Assembly (NCBI GenBank): GCA_030527325.1
Contig: JAUNBA010000003.1
Span: forward strand, 62,001-126,000
DNA length: 64,000 bases
DNA from: Slackia sp.
Lineage (GTDB): Bacteria; Actinomycetota; Coriobacteriia; Coriobacteriales; Eggerthellaceae
Direction: 5' to 3'
Shown here: positions 8,572-17,728 of the stretch, one piece after another
Numbering within the stretch: position 1 is the first letter of the stretch
How the letters are laid out: every line of letters starts with the position of its first letter
The notes under the pieces: model-generated
The model's database searches: none
Told to the model about the DNA's origin: nothing
What the model saw: the letters and a program-made list of their open reading frames with translations, nothing else
Made by a program: the position numbers and the translations under genes

Positions 8572-10491
8572 CTAGGCGATTTCGCTTGCGACGGTTTCGG
8601 CCATGATGTAGCCGTAGTTCATAGCGGCATCGAAGCCCATGCCGTACTGCTTGCCGTCTTTCTCCTCGATCGAGCCGCAGACGTCGCCTGCGGCGTACAG
8701 GCCGGGGATCACGGTGTCGTCGTCTTTGAGGACGTGGGCGGAGGTGTCGATCTTCAGACCGCCGGTGGTCAGGTAGAAGGTCGGCTCGACGCCGCACACC
8801 CAGATGCCGTCATGGGTGTCGATGTAGGGGAGCTTGGAGCGCTTCCACTCGTCTTCCTCGCCTGCCAGGGCATGCTGGTTGTGCTTCTCGAGGGTGGCGG
8901 CCAGGTTGGTGCAGCCGGTTGCCTCGACGGCTTCCTCGATGGTGTCGTAGTGCACCATGTCGCCGCGCTCGAACAGCGCCTTGTAGGTGTCGAAGCCCCA
9001 GGCGAGGTTGTTCATCGTGGTCACCGCGCCGGATTCGTCGGTGATGTAGAAGAACTTGCCGCCGTTGGCCTCTTCGTCGCACAGCGCGGCGCCGATGACG
9101 AAGTGGTTGGCCTTCATGATGTTGCCGAACTGGTCGCCGTGGGCGTTGACCATGATGCCCGGGGTGGTCTGGTACATGAAGGCGATCTCCATGCGGGAGC
9201 CGGCCTGCGAGGTGGTGGACATGTAAGCGCCCAGCTCGCGGCCCATGCACTCGATGCCCGCGCCGACCTTCTGGCCGAGCACGATGCCTTCGCCCTGGGA
9301 TGCGGGGCAGCAGTTGAAGGAACGGCCCTTGTACTGCGGATAGTACTCGTCGACCATTTCCTGGTTGGCGCCGAAGCCGCCGGATGCGAGCAGCACGGCC
9401 TTTGCGGTGGCGGTGTAGGTGGAACCGTCCTTGCCTTCGGCCACAAGGCCGGTGGCGCGGTCGCCGTCCATGGTGATGTCGGTCACCTTGGCGCCGTAGA
9501 TGATGGTGCCGCCCAGAGCCGTCACGTGGTCGGCCAGATATTCCATGGCCTGGCCGCAGCCGCCTTCGTAGCAGCCGGGAGCGAGGTACGGGGTGATGCC
9601 GTACGACTTGTTCACGCCCATGCTGTAGAAGCCGACGCCGATTTCATGCAGCCAGTCGACCAGCGGACCCGAGGTGTCGTACATCGCATGGTCGTAGGGC
9701 ATCGCGCCGTTGAAGCGGTCGAACTCGGGGTTGACGTACTTGGAGAGGATGCCGATCATGGCGTCTTTGTTGTAGTTCGGGTTGTCGTCGAAGCGGCCCT
9801 GCGAGTAGTTGGCCTGCAGCTTGCTGCCTGCGGCGGCGACACCGGAGTAGGTCATGGACATAGATCCGCCGGGGATGTCCTGCTTCTCGAACAGGGTGAC
9901 CTTCAGGCCTTTTTCGAGCAGGCGGTTGGCTGCCACCAGACCCGCGGTGCCGGCGCCCATGATGATGACGTCGGTGTCGATGGTCTGAGCGGTGCCGCCG
10001 GTGAGCTCTTCGGGGCCCTTCTGGAATTCGGACGCGTCGACGCCCGCGTTATTGAGGCACTCGATCGCGGCGTTCTTGATGCCCATGCACGTGGTGGTCG
10101 CGCCGGTGATGGCGTCGACGTCGAGATTCTGGGTCTCGAGCACCTTGGCGGGCCACATCTGCGCGGCGAGGCTGCCGATGCCCGGGGTCTCGTCGTGAGA
10201 GAGCACGCGCAGGCTTGCGATCGCGCCGTCTTTGACGACGGTCTCTACGAAGATGTAGTTCTCATGGCCCATGGCCTTGGCGACGTATTTGCCGTCCGTG
10301 GCCTCGTCCATCTTCTTGTATGCGGTTTCGTTGGGGCTTTTGACCTCGGCGGCGGACTCGTCAGAGCCCTTCTTGCCGTCTTCCGCCGGTGCGGCGGGCG
10401 CACAGCCGACGCCCATCGTTGCCACGGCGCCCAAAGCGCCGACGACGCCTGCGCCTTTCAGAAAGTCGCGGCGGTTCAGATCCATTGCCAT
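8572..10491 (-). CDS. Tat-exported FAD/FMN-dependent reductase (fumarate/urocanate reductase-like)
   Basis: A 639-residue flavoprotein. Residues 1-30 form a twin-arginine signal (RRDFLKG at 7-13, a hydrophobic run, then VGC at 28-30, possibly a lipobox). An FMN_bind domain follows (about 65-155), with the flavinylation motif TGATTT at 129-134 where FMN is attached covalently through a threonine. Then comes an FAD_binding_2/fumarate-reductase domain with GAGTAG at 179-184 and the terminal GLYAAGDVCG motif. Relatives reduce fumarate, urocanate or other unsaturated acids and many plant or drug compounds outside the cytoplasm, as terminal electron acceptors. The substrate is not predictable. A GGAGGAGGAA site precedes the ATG. 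The divergent LuxR gene across a palindrome is its likely regulator. Confidence 0.92.
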   Translation of the reverse strand: MAMDLNRRDFLKGAGVVGALGAVATMGVGCAPAAPAEDGKKGSDESAAEVKSPNETAYKKMDEATDGKYVAKAMGHENYIFVETVVKDGAIASLRVLSHDETPGIGSLAAQMWPAKVLETQNLDVDAITGATTTCMGIKNAAIECLNNAGVDASEFQKGPEELTGGTAQTIDTDVIIMGAGTAGLVAANRLLEKGLKVTLFEKQDIPGGSMSMTYSGVAAAGSKLQANYSQGRFDDNPNYNKDAMIGILSKYVNPEFDRFNGAMPYDHAMYDTSGPLVDWLHEIGVGFYSMGVNKSYGITPYLAPGCYEGGCGQAMEYLADHVTALGGTIIYGAKVTDITMDGDRATGLVAEGKDGSTYTATAKAVLLASGGFGANQEMVDEYYPQYKGRSFNCCPASQGEGIVLGQKVGAGIECMGRELGAYMSTTSQAGSRMEIAFMYQTTPGIMVNAHGDQFGNIMKANHFVIGAALCDEEANGGKFFYITDESGAVTTMNNLAWGFDTYKALFERGDMVHYDTIEEAVEATGCTNLAATLEKHNQHALAGEEDEWKRSKLPYIDTHDGIWVCGVEPTFYLTTGGLKIDTSAHVLKDDDTVIPGLYAAGDVCGSIEEKDGKQYGMGFDAAMNYGYIMAETVASEIA

Positions 10492-10641
10492 GGTGTTCCT
10501 CCTCCTGATGTTCCTCCCATATCGACGCCGCCGCGCGCGCTTCGGCCGACGGCGAGGGAGGGGCCTCGCATCGGTCGCCGTGCGCCGCGCATCGCGGCAT
10601 CGAAGACGCCTCCGAAGGTACGCGTAGGCTGTATTCCTGTC

Positions 10642-10660
10642 TTCACCGAGTATCGGTGAA
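10642..10660. promoter_or_regulatory. Perfect palindrome between reductase and LuxR gene
   Basis: TTCACCGA (10642-10649), a 3-base centre, and TCGGTGAA (10653-10660) form an exact 19-base inverted repeat in the 311-base divergent intergenic region. The spacing is that of a dimeric helix-turn-helix operator, so it is the best candidate binding site for the neighbouring LuxR protein. The rest of 10492-10802 is G+C-rich with no gene; a TACAAT at 10769-10774 may be the -10 of the regulator. Confidence 0.6.
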
Positions 10661-10802
10661 ATTGCCGTAATGCCTGTTCGCGGCTACGCTATTTGATGCG
10701 ATGGCGGGCTTTTGCGTATGCGTCGCCATCCGGGGCCATCCGTGCCGCGCGGGTCGGCGGTTTGGCGATACAATAGGGCGATATTGCTCAGGGGGAGGGT
10801 GT

Positions 10803-12338
10803 ATGCGCGCATTTGCTTCGAATGTCGGGGTCGTTTCCGCGTGGGGCTTCGGGCTGTCGAAGGCGGCGACGTCGATCGGATATCTTTCGGCCATGGGGTC
10901 GGTTTCGCACAATATCGGATTCGTCACGGAATTGTGGTTCATGGCCGCAAGCGAGGTCGTTTCGTTCGCCATGGCGGTCGTGGTGGGCATGCTGGCGGCA
11001 CGCGGGCGTCTGGCCATGCGCGGGCTGCCTGCGTGGCCTGCTCCGCTTGCATTGATGGCGGGTTTTCTGCTGAGCTCGACCGATGCGCTTTCGTTCATGC
11101 CGTCTCCTGCGCAGGCGGGCGTTCTCGGCATGCTCTACGGCGTGTCGTCGTTTCTGTTCTGTCTTATATGGATAGAGGAGTTCGCGTATCAGGAGCCGCG
11201 TCGCTCCCATGTGGCCATGGTGGCGGGCCTCGTCATCCAGATGGCCGTCGTGGCGCTGGTCTCGCTGCTTCCGACATCCGCGCTGACGCCCGTGATCGTC
11301 TTCTTCACGATCATCGCGGTGCTCTGCCATGACCAGGCGGGTCGTATAGCGGGTTCGGCGGGTCGCGCCGCAGCCTCGGATGCGTTCGAGCCTATGACGG
11401 CCCGCGCGTTCGTGGCGCAGTACGGCACGGCGTTCGCCTGTCTTTTCGTGCTGGTGGGCGTCGTGGGCATCCTGCATACGTCGGTGCTGGGCTCGTCGTT
11501 CGAGCATATCGTCGGCGGCGTCTCCATGTGGGTTCCGCTCGCCGTGGCGACGCTTGTCACGGCGGCCGTGGCTATGGCCGCCTTGCGCAGCCCCGATCCG
11601 ACGTCGGTGTATAAAGCCGTGCTTCCGGTGATGCTTGTGCTGCTGTCCCTTCTGCCGTTCATCGGCGATTTCCTCGGTTCGCTTGCGGGCGGCGTGATGA
11701 TCGCCTGCTACGACGTGTGCGGCATGCTGTTCTTGTTCTTCATCGTGGATGCGGCGTATTGCCATAACCGCCAAAGCTATCTGTTGTCCAGCGTGTACAT
11801 GGGAGGGTCGAACGCGTTTCTCACGTTGGGCCTGGCCATCGGGCTTTTGCTGAACTATTTGAGCGGCGATTACGGATTGTCGCTTCTGACCCTGCTGGCG
11901 TTCGCCGCCATCTATCCGCTTTGCATCGCGTCCGTCATGGTCATGCGCCGCAGCATGAGGGGCATGCGTCCTCAGGGCGCGCCTGAGGCGGCGCCCGTCG
12001 TCCACGTTTCGCGCGCCGGCGACAAGACGACTCCTGTCGCGGCGTCTTCTGCGCCCATCGAGGCCGATGCCGAAGCGCCCAAGTCCGCCTCCGAACCCGA
12101 TTGGGAGGAGGCCTTGCATGCGTTCGCCGATCGCTACGGCCTGACCAGGCGCGAAACCGAGATATGCTCGTATCTGGTGCGCGGCCGCTCGGCCAAGCAT
12201 ATCGCCGAGGAGCTGTTCATATCGGAGAATACGGTATGGACGCATACCAAGAACATCTATGCCAAGACGAAGGTCTCGGGCAAAGACAACCTGATGAATC
12301 TTTTCGAAGACGAGGCGAAGGGCCGCCAGGGATCGTGA
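10803..12338 (+). CDS. LuxR-family regulator with about 12-TM membrane N-terminus
   Basis: A 511-residue protein. Residues 1 to about 385 hold roughly twelve hydrophobic segments in an MFS-like spacing. A polar linker rich in Ala/Pro/Asp follows, then a LuxR DNA-binding domain at 445-504 (LTRRETEI, then HIAEELFISENTVWTHTKNI as recognition helix region). The protein can therefore sit in the membrane and bind DNA directly. This architecture is abundant in Coriobacteriia beside genes for respiratory-type reductases, where it is thought to sense the substrate. The start at ATG 10803 follows GGGGGAGGG; upstream in-frame codons have no ribosome site. It probably controls the divergent flavoprotein gene through the palindrome at 10642-10660. 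Confidence 0.88.
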   Translation: MRAFASNVGVVSAWGFGLSKAATSIGYLSAMGSVSHNIGFVTELWFMAASEVVSFAMAVVVGMLAARGRLAMRGLPAWPAPLALMAGFLLSSTDALSFMPSPAQAGVLGMLYGVSSFLFCLIWIEEFAYQEPRRSHVAMVAGLVIQMAVVALVSLLPTSALTPVIVFFTIIAVLCHDQAGRIAGSAGRAAASDAFEPMTARAFVAQYGTAFACLFVLVGVVGILHTSVLGSSFEHIVGGVSMWVPLAVATLVTAAVAMAALRSPDPTSVYKAVLPVMLVLLSLLPFIGDFLGSLAGGVMIACYDVCGMLFLFFIVDAAYCHNRQSYLLSSVYMGGSNAFLTLGLAIGLLLNYLSGDYGLSLLTLLAFAAIYPLCIASVMVMRRSMRGMRPQGAPEAAPVVHVSRAGDKTTPVAASSAPIEADAEAPKSASEPDWEEALHAFADRYGLTRRETEICSYLVRGRSAKHIAEELFISENTVWTHTKNIYAKTKVSGKDNLMNLFEDEAKGRQGS

Positions 12339-12345
12339 GGATCCT

Positions 12346-12372
12346 TTGGCGCTCGCGCGCGGGCGTTACAAT
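12346..12372 (+). promoter_or_regulatory. Putative promoter for the small gene and glpK
   Basis: TTGGCG (12346-12351) and TACAAT (12367-12372) stand 15 bases apart, just after the LuxR stop and about 50 bases before the small gene at 12425. The spacer is one or two bases short of optimal. Confidence 0.4.
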
Positions 12373-12424
12373 GAAAGGATGGATTTCGGCGGGCGCCCGG
12401 CGCCCCTGCGAAAGGAGATCATCT

Positions 12425-12682
12425 ATGAAACGCCTGACTTCCCGTGCCGCGGACGGATCGGCATCCGTCGATCCCGATCGCCTCGACGAGGCCGTGCGCC
12501 GCCTTGCAGCGTACGAAGATATGCACGATGACTTGGAGGCCCGCCTGGCCGACATCGACGAGCTCATCGCCGATCTGAGCGCGCAAGGCGAATCCGACGC
12601 TGCGCAGGCGAATAGGCTTATCGCCCAGAAGGTGGCCCTGAAGACCACCGTCGGCATGTTCGCCGTCTACGGCATCGAATAA
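12425..12682 (+). CDS. Small hypothetical protein, predicted helical
   Basis: An 85-residue protein that I do not recognise as a named family. The ATG at 12425 has GAAAGGAG nine bases upstream, a convincing ribosome site. Residues 20-65 are strongly helical with heptad-like leucines (DRLDEAVRRLAAYED, then DLEARLADIDELIADL), suggesting a short coiled coil. The motif RRLAAYED is reminiscent of the small 'LAAYED' proteins often carried by phages of Gram-positive bacteria, but here there are no phage genes nearby. It stops ten bases before the GTG of glpK, so the two are probably cotranscribed. No function can be assigned. Confidence 0.7.
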   Translation: MKRLTSRAADGSASVDPDRLDEAVRRLAAYEDMHDDLEARLADIDELIADLSAQGESDAAQANRLIAQKVALKTTVGMFAVYGIE

Positions 12683-12692
12683 GGGGCTCGTC

Positions 12693-14189
12693 GTGACACG
12701 CTACGTCATGGCTCTCGATCAGGGCACCACGTCTTCGCGGGCGATCATCTTCGACGAGAACGGCCGCATGCGCGGATCGGCCCAGCATCCCCTCCGGCAG
12801 ATCTACCCCCATCCCGGTTGGGTGGAGCACGATCCGCGCGAAATAGCATCGTCGCAGCTCGGCGTTATGGTCGAGGCCATGGTGGCGGCGGGGGTCAAGC
12901 CCGATGAGATCGATTCGATCGGTATCACCAACCAGCGCGAGACCACGCTCGTGTGGAATAGGCGCACGGGCGAGCCTCTGTGCAATGCCATCGTGTGGCA
13001 GTGCCGACGCACGGCCGATATGGTCGAGCGCCTGTGCTCCGACGCCGATGCGGCCGCCATGGTGCGCGCCAAGACGGGGCTTGTGCCCGACGCGTATTTC
13101 TCGGCGAGCAAGATCAGGTGGATCCTCGACAACGTGCAAGGCGCGCGCGAGCTGGCCGAGGCGGGGGATTTGGCTTTCGGCACGGTCGACAGCTGGCTTA
13201 TCTGGTGTTTGACGGCGGGGGCCGTGCACGCCACCGACATCACCAACGCCAGCCGCACCATGCTGTTCGACATCCATCGCGGCTGTTGGGACGACGAGCT
13301 GCTCGATCTGTTCGGCGTGCCCGCGTCGGTGCTGCCCGAAGTGCGTCCTTCTTCGGCCGATTACGGCGTGACGGCCTATCCCGGCCTGCCTTTGGGCATC
13401 CCCATTCGCGGCGTGGCAGGCGATCAGCAGGCGGCGTTGTTCGGTCAGTGCTGCTTTCATGCCGGTGAGGCGAAAAACACCTACGGCACGGGCTGCTTTC
13501 TTTTGATGCATACCGGGCGGCGCGCGGTGGAGTCGTCGCACGGCCTGGTGACCACGGTGGCGGCCAGCGCGCCTGGCGCGGGCGGTATCGAATACGCCCT
13601 CGAGGGCAGTGTGTTCGTGGCGGGGGCTCTCATCCAATGGCTGCGCGACGAGCTGGGCATCATCGACACGGCCGCGGAAAGCGAGACGCTTGCCGCGACG
13701 GTCGACGACGCGGCGGGCGTCTACGTGGTGCCAGCGTTCACGGGCCTGGGCGCGCCGTATTGGGACGCGCAGGCGCGCGGCGCCGTATTCGGTCTGACGC
13801 GCGGGGCGACGAAGGCCCACATCGCGCGCGCGGCGCTCGAATCGCTGGCGTTTCAGGTGGCCGACGTGGCCCGCACGATGGAGCAGGATGCCGGCATGCG
13901 CATAGACCGGCTCAACGTGGACGGCGGCGCTTCGTCCAATGATTTGCTGATGCAGTTTCAGGCCGATATCCTCGACGCATGCGTGAGCAGGCCCGCAGTG
14001 ACCGAAAGCACGGCGTTGGGCGCGGCGTTTCTGGCCGGGTTGCAAACGGGGTTTTGGACGGATGTCGACCAGATCGCCTCGTTGCGCGAAGAAGGGGAGC
14101 GCTTCGAGTCGCACATGGATGCATCGACGCGCTGCGAGCGCATGGCCGGATGGCATGATGCGGTATCCCGGGTACTGACGCGTCGCTGA
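12693..14189 (+). CDS. glpK: Glycerol kinase
   Basis: A 498-residue FGGY-family kinase of full family length that phosphorylates glycerol to glycerol-3-phosphate in the cytoplasm. The phosphate-binding loop ALDQGTTSSR is at residues 6-15. Also present are GWVEHDP, the central GVAGDQQAALFGQ and KNTYGTGCFLL motifs, and the late GLGAPYWDAQARGA and VDGGASSNDLLMQFQADIL signatures. The start is GTG 12693, ten bases after the stop of the small coiled protein. No glycerol facilitator (glpF) or glycerol-3-phosphate dehydrogenase follows, so this is an isolated kinase. A gap of about 120 bases separates it from rpiB. Confidence 0.97.
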   Translation: MTRYVMALDQGTTSSRAIIFDENGRMRGSAQHPLRQIYPHPGWVEHDPREIASSQLGVMVEAMVAAGVKPDEIDSIGITNQRETTLVWNRRTGEPLCNAIVWQCRRTADMVERLCSDADAAAMVRAKTGLVPDAYFSASKIRWILDNVQGARELAEAGDLAFGTVDSWLIWCLTAGAVHATDITNASRTMLFDIHRGCWDDELLDLFGVPASVLPEVRPSSADYGVTAYPGLPLGIPIRGVAGDQQAALFGQCCFHAGEAKNTYGTGCFLLMHTGRRAVESSHGLVTTVAASAPGAGGIEYALEGSVFVAGALIQWLRDELGIIDTAAESETLAATVDDAAGVYVVPAFTGLGAPYWDAQARGAVFGLTRGATKAHIARAALESLAFQVADVARTMEQDAGMRIDRLNVDGGASSNDLLMQFQADILDACVSRPAVTESTALGAAFLAGLQTGFWTDVDQIASLREEGERFESHMDASTRCERMAGWHDAVSRVLTRR

Positions 14190-14309
14190 GCGGCGGCGTT
14201 TTTATGCGCATATCCCGTGCATGCGGATCGTACGCGCGTTCGCCGGTATCATCGGGCCATCGACCGAAGGCGGAGGCATGCGGCCTCTCGTCGCAACGAA
14301 AGGACAACC

Positions 14310-14744
14310 ATGATCATCTCTATCGCAAGCGATCACGCGGGCTTCGAGCAGAAGCAGCTTCTGGCCGCGTATCTGAAAGAGTGCGGCCACGAGGTCGTCG
14401 ACCGAGGCCCCGATAGCGACGACCGCGTCGACTACCCCGATTTCGCGGCGCTCGTCGGCAACGACGTGGCGCAGGGACGCGCCGAGCGCGGCGTGCTGGT
14501 GTGCGGCACCGGCATCGGCATGGCGCTTGCGGCCGATAAGATCGCGGGATGCCGTGCCGCCAACATCATCAACGTGCAATTCGCCGAGCTGTGCCGCCAG
14601 CACAACGATGCCAACATCGTCACGCTTTCCGGCCGTTTCGTCGACGTCGAGGAGAACAAGCGCATTCTCGACGCGTTTCTTTCCACGCCTTTCGAGGGCG
14701 GCCGCCATGCCGGGCGCGTAGCCAAGATCATGGAACTCGACTAG
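14310..14744 (+). CDS. rpiB: Ribose 5-phosphate isomerase B
   Basis: A 144-residue enzyme of the RpiB/LacA family that interconverts ribose 5-phosphate and ribulose 5-phosphate in the pentose phosphate pathway. The N-terminal SDHAGFEQK, the DYPDFA stretch, and [18 protein letters not shown], which contains the catalytic cysteine, are all intact. ATG 14310 follows GAAAGGA; earlier in-frame codons from 14217 have no ribosome site and no family similarity. TATCAT at about 14247-14252 may be its -10. It ends 23 bases before a perfect terminator hairpin, so it is probably monocistronic. Confidence 0.95.
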   Translation: MIISIASDHAGFEQKQLLAAYLKECGHEVVDRGPDSDDRVDYPDFAALVGNDVAQGRAERGVLVCGTGIGMALAADKIAGCRAANIINVQFAELCRQHNDANIVTLSGRFVDVEENKRILDAFLSTPFEGGRHAGRVAKIMELD

Positions 14745-14766
14745 CTCGTCGGCGTTTATCGCGCAT

Positions 14767-14804
14767 AACGTAAAATCGGCCGCATCGACGGCCGATTTTA
14801 CGTT
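14767..14804 (+). terminator. Terminator after rpiB, 15-bp perfect stem
   Basis: Arms 14767-14781 and 14790-14804 are exact reverse complements around an 8-base loop, with TTTTACGTTT at the 3' side. It separates rpiB from glyA and could work in both directions. Confidence 0.85.
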
Positions 14805-14934
14805 TCGGCATCGCGCGTGGCAAAACATGCCGTCTGCTTGTTTTTCCGACGGCATCGCGCGCGACGGTGGTAGGATGGGGCATCCCGTCAGCTCGCCGGG
14901 TTCGCACGAACCCTCTGGAAGAAAGGAAGCATCC

Positions 14935-16185
14935 ATGCCTTTTGCTTATGTGGACCGAGACCCTCAGGTGGCCGCCGCTCTTTCCGCTGAGCTCTCCCGC
15001 CAGCGCGACTCCATCGAGCTGATCGCGTCAGAGAACTTCACGAGCCCCGCGGTCATGGAGGCCATGGGAAGCGTTCTTACCAATAAATACGCCGAAGGCT
15101 ATCCCGGCAAGCGCTATTACGGCGGCTGCGAGAAGGTCGATATCGTCGAGGATATCGCCCGCGATCGCGCCAAGCAGCTGTTCGGCGCGAAGTTCGCCAA
15201 CGTGCAGCCTCATAGCGGCGCGAACGCCAACCTCGCGGCGTATTTCGCGCTCATCCAGCCGGGCGATACGGTGCTCGGCATGAGCCTCGACAACGGCGGC
15301 CATCTCACGCACGGCTCGCCGGTCAACTTCAGCGGCAAGCTCTATGATTTCCACGGCTACGGCCTCACCGAGGACGAGACCATCGATTACGACGCCATCG
15401 AGCGCATGGCCGCCGAACTCCAGCCGAAGCTCATCGTGGGCGGCGCATCGGCGTATCCGCGCACGATCGATTTCGAGCGCATGGCCGATATCGCGCACCG
15501 TCACGGCGCGTACTTCATGGTCGACATGGCCCATATCGCAGGTCTGGTCGCCACGGGCGCCCATCCGAGCCCCGTTCCGTACGCCGATGTGGTCACCACC
15601 ACGACGCACAAGACCCTGCGCGGCCCGCGCGGCGGCTTGATCTTGTGCAACGACGAAGCCATCGCCAAAAAGATCGACAAGGCGGTGTTCCCCGGCAGCC
15701 AGGGCGGCCCGCTCATGCACGTCATCGCCGGCAAGGCCGTCGCGTTCGGCGAAGCGCTCCAGCCCGAATTCAAGACCTACATCGATGATGTGGTCGCCAA
15801 TTGCGCGGCCATGGCCGAAGGCTTGACCGCAGGCGGGCTTCGTCTCGTTTCCGGCGGCACCGACAACCATCTGTGCCTGGTCGATCTGACGGCCGCCGAC
15901 GTGACCGGCAAAGACGCCGAGAAGCTGCTCGAGGGCGTGGGCATCACGGTGAACAAGAACTCCATTCCCAACGAGCCCCGTTCTCCCTTCGTCACGAGCG
16001 GCATCCGCGTCGGATCCGCCGCCGCCACGACGCGCGGCCTGGACGCCGCCGATTTCCGTCGCGTGGGCGAACTGATCGCCGCCACGGTGTTCGCTGCGGG
16101 CGACGAGGCCAAGCTGGCCGCCATCGCGGCCGATGTGCGCGCCATTCTGGATGCGCATCCGCTCTATCCCGAGTATGATTTCTAA
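14935..16185 (+). CDS. glyA: Serine hydroxymethyltransferase
   Basis: A 416-residue PLP enzyme that converts serine and tetrahydrofolate to glycine and methylene-tetrahydrofolate, the main source of one-carbon units. Typical motifs are [14 protein letters not shown] near the N-terminus, [17 protein letters not shown], and [13 protein letters not shown], with the PLP-binding lysine at K226. The length matches the family. The start is ATG 14935, with GAAAGGAAG upstream; the in-frame ATG at 14827 is less likely because its extension is not family-like. Two hairpins separate it from upp, which provides the salvage side of pyrimidine supply. Confidence 0.97.
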   Translation: MPFAYVDRDPQVAAALSAELSRQRDSIELIASENFTSPAVMEAMGSVLTNKYAEGYPGKRYYGGCEKVDIVEDIARDRAKQLFGAKFANVQPHSGANANLAAYFALIQPGDTVLGMSLDNGGHLTHGSPVNFSGKLYDFHGYGLTEDETIDYDAIERMAAELQPKLIVGGASAYPRTIDFERMADIAHRHGAYFMVDMAHIAGLVATGAHPSPVPYADVVTTTTHKTLRGPRGGLILCNDEAIAKKIDKAVFPGSQGGPLMHVIAGKAVAFGEALQPEFKTYIDDVVANCAAMAEGLTAGGLRLVSGGTDNHLCLVDLTAADVTGKDAEKLLEGVGITVNKNSIPNEPRSPFVTSGIRVGSAAATTRGLDAADFRRVGELIAATVFAAGDEAKLAAIAADVRAILDAHPLYPEYDF

Positions 16186-16193
16186 TCGAACAG

Positions 16194-16250
16194 GCTGCGC
16201 CGTCGCATAAGGCGGCGCAGCGGCGCGATGCCCGGCAGGCCGGGCATCGC
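16194..16250 (+). terminator. Two consecutive hairpins between glyA and upp
   Basis: The first hairpin has arms 16194-16202 and 16213-16221. The second is an almost continuous palindrome, arms 16225-16236 and 16239-16250. Both are G+C-rich and lack a T-run, so they may weaken readthrough or protect the glyA mRNA end rather than act as a classical terminator. Confidence 0.5.
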
Positions 16251-16328
16251 AGGGGCATTCGTTCGGAAGAACGCTTGTGAAGCGCGCATGCCGTAGGGCG
16301 GCGCGCTTTCGCTGCAAGGAGGATTTTC

Positions 16329-16973
16329 ATGGCATTCGAGAACAACAGCCGCGTCGTCGTGGTCGACCATCCCATGGTCCAGCACAAGCTCGCCATTCTG
16401 CGCGACCGCACGACGTCGTCGAAGCAATTCCGCGAGCTGGTGCGCGAGCTGGCGATGTTCGAGGCGTACGAGGCCACGCGCGACCTTCCGCTCGAGGAGG
16501 TCATGGTGGAGACGCCCGTCGCCGAGGCGACCTGCAACATCATCAAGGGCCGCAAGATGGCGATCGTGCCCATTCTGCGCGCGGGTCTCGGCATGGTGGA
16601 AGGCGTGCTCGACCTGATCCCCGCCGCCAGGGTGGGGCATCTCGGCATGTACCGCGACGAGGAAACGCACGTTCCGCACGAGTACTACGCGAAGATGCCC
16701 GAGGATATCGCCGAGCGCGACGTGCTGGTGGTCGATCCCATGCTCGCCACGGGCGGCAGCTCGGCGGCGGCTATCGAATACCTGCGCGCCCAGGGCGTCA
16801 AGCGCCTCAAGCTCATGGTGCTCGTGGCGGCTCCCGAGGGCGTGCAGGCTGTGCTCGACGCCGATCCCGACGTCATGCTGTACACCTGCGCCGTGGACGA
16901 ACGCCTCAACGAGGCCGCCTACATCGTCCCCGGTCTGGGCGATGCGGGGGACCGCATTTTCGGAACGAAGTAG
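16329..16973 (+). CDS. upp: Uracil phosphoribosyltransferase
   Basis: A 214-residue enzyme of the PRTase fold that makes UMP from uracil and PRPP. The N-terminal [16 protein letters not shown], the [17 protein letters not shown] stretch, the PRPP loop [16 protein letters not shown], and the C-terminal [17 protein letters not shown] are all canonical, and the length is normal. AAGGAGGATTTTC precedes the ATG. It is followed at once by a terminator. With the nucleobase permease at 1701 and the dCMP deaminase at 17113 it belongs to pyrimidine salvage, although these are separate transcripts. Confidence 0.97.
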   Translation: MAFENNSRVVVVDHPMVQHKLAILRDRTTSSKQFRELVRELAMFEAYEATRDLPLEEVMVETPVAEATCNIIKGRKMAIVPILRAGLGMVEGVLDLIPAARVGHLGMYRDEETHVPHEYYAKMPEDIAERDVLVVDPMLATGGSSAAAIEYLRAQGVKRLKLMVLVAAPEGVQAVLDADPDVMLYTCAVDERLNEAAYIVPGLGDAGDRIFGTK

Positions 16974-17020
16974 CTCCTCGCATGTTTTCCGGTAGGTACA
17001 ACGCGTAATCCGGTATTTTG

Positions 17021-17056
17021 TCGCATCGCCGAAATCACCTCGGCGGTGCGATTTTT
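17021..17056 (+). terminator. Rho-independent terminator after upp
   Basis: A 12-bp stem (17021-17032 with 17040-17051, one wobble pair), a 7-base loop, then five T at 17052-17056. A TATAAT at 17074-17079 immediately downstream is the probable -10 of the next gene. Confidence 0.85.
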
Positions 17057-17112
17057 CATATCGTCCGTTCTTCTATAATGCTCGGGCATTCCATCATACG
17101 AAGGAGGCGGCC

Positions 17113-17580
17113 GTGGCGGCTCGTCATATCGAGCGTCCCTCGTGGGACGAATACTTCATCCATCTTGCGTTCGAGGTCGCGAAGCGTTCGACCTGCTTGC
17201 GTCGCGCGGTAGGCGCCGTCATCGTCAAGGACCGCCGCATTCTGGCCACGGGATACAACGGCGTTCCGTCGGGGTTGCGCCATTGCGAGGAAACCGGCTG
17301 CCTGCGCGAGCAGTTGGGCATTCCTTCGGGGCAGCGCCATGAAATCTGCCGCGGTTTGCATGCCGAGCAAAACGCCATCATCCAGGCGGCGCGCTACGGC
17401 ATCGATATCGACGGGTCGTCTATCTATATAACGACCGAGCCGTGTTCGGTGTGCGCGAAAATGCTCATCAACGCGGGCATTCGCGAAATCGTCTTCGCCA
17501 ACCCGTACCCCGATGCCTTGTCGCAGGAATTGTTGTCTGAAACGGACATATTGATACGTCGTGTCGACGCGGCGGAATAA
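17113..17580 (+). CDS. dCMP deaminase family protein (ComEB-like)
   Basis: A 155-residue zinc deaminase. The catalytic HAE is at residues 83-85 and the zinc ligands lie in PCSVC (C111, C114), giving the complete H/C/C site plus the proton-shuttle glutamate E85. The extra loop between residues 55 and 80 ([16 protein letters not shown]) is the one seen in dCMP deaminases such as ComEB, which convert dCMP to dUMP for thymidylate synthesis. The start is GTG 17113 right after AAGGAGG. A TATAAT at 17074-17079 fits a promoter for this gene alone. Its neighbours upp and glyA serve the same nucleotide and one-carbon network. Confidence 0.9.
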   Translation: MAARHIERPSWDEYFIHLAFEVAKRSTCLRRAVGAVIVKDRRILATGYNGVPSGLRHCEETGCLREQLGIPSGQRHEICRGLHAEQNAIIQAARYGIDIDGSSIYITTEPCSVCAKMLINAGIREIVFANPYPDALSQELLSETDILIRRVDAAE

Positions 17581-17655
17581 CGTCGCATAAACGTAATTCA
17601 TTTGCGCGATTTTTTCTATATTTCTGTTTCTGATGCGTAAACGGTGCGTATTTTT

Positions 17656-17664
17656 TGCTAGAGT
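17656..17664 (+). promoter_or_regulatory. Extended -10 promoter of the ATP synthase operon
   Basis: TGCTAGAGT at 17656-17664 is an extended -10 in an unusually A+T-rich 100-base stretch before atpI. No -35 match is visible 17 bases upstream, as usual for this promoter class. The same TGCTAGA core occurs at 53145-53153. Confidence 0.5.
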
Positions 17665-17728
17665 AAATGCTGTTTTGGCCGTTTTTCGGCCCGCTTGCAT
17701 ATGATTTGAGGAGAGTGACCGACGCGAT

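Noticed and set aside
8734..10659. 641-codon plus-strand frame opposite the flavoprotein gene
   Set aside because: The minus-strand reductase has Tat, FMN and FAD motifs; the plus frame is its complement.
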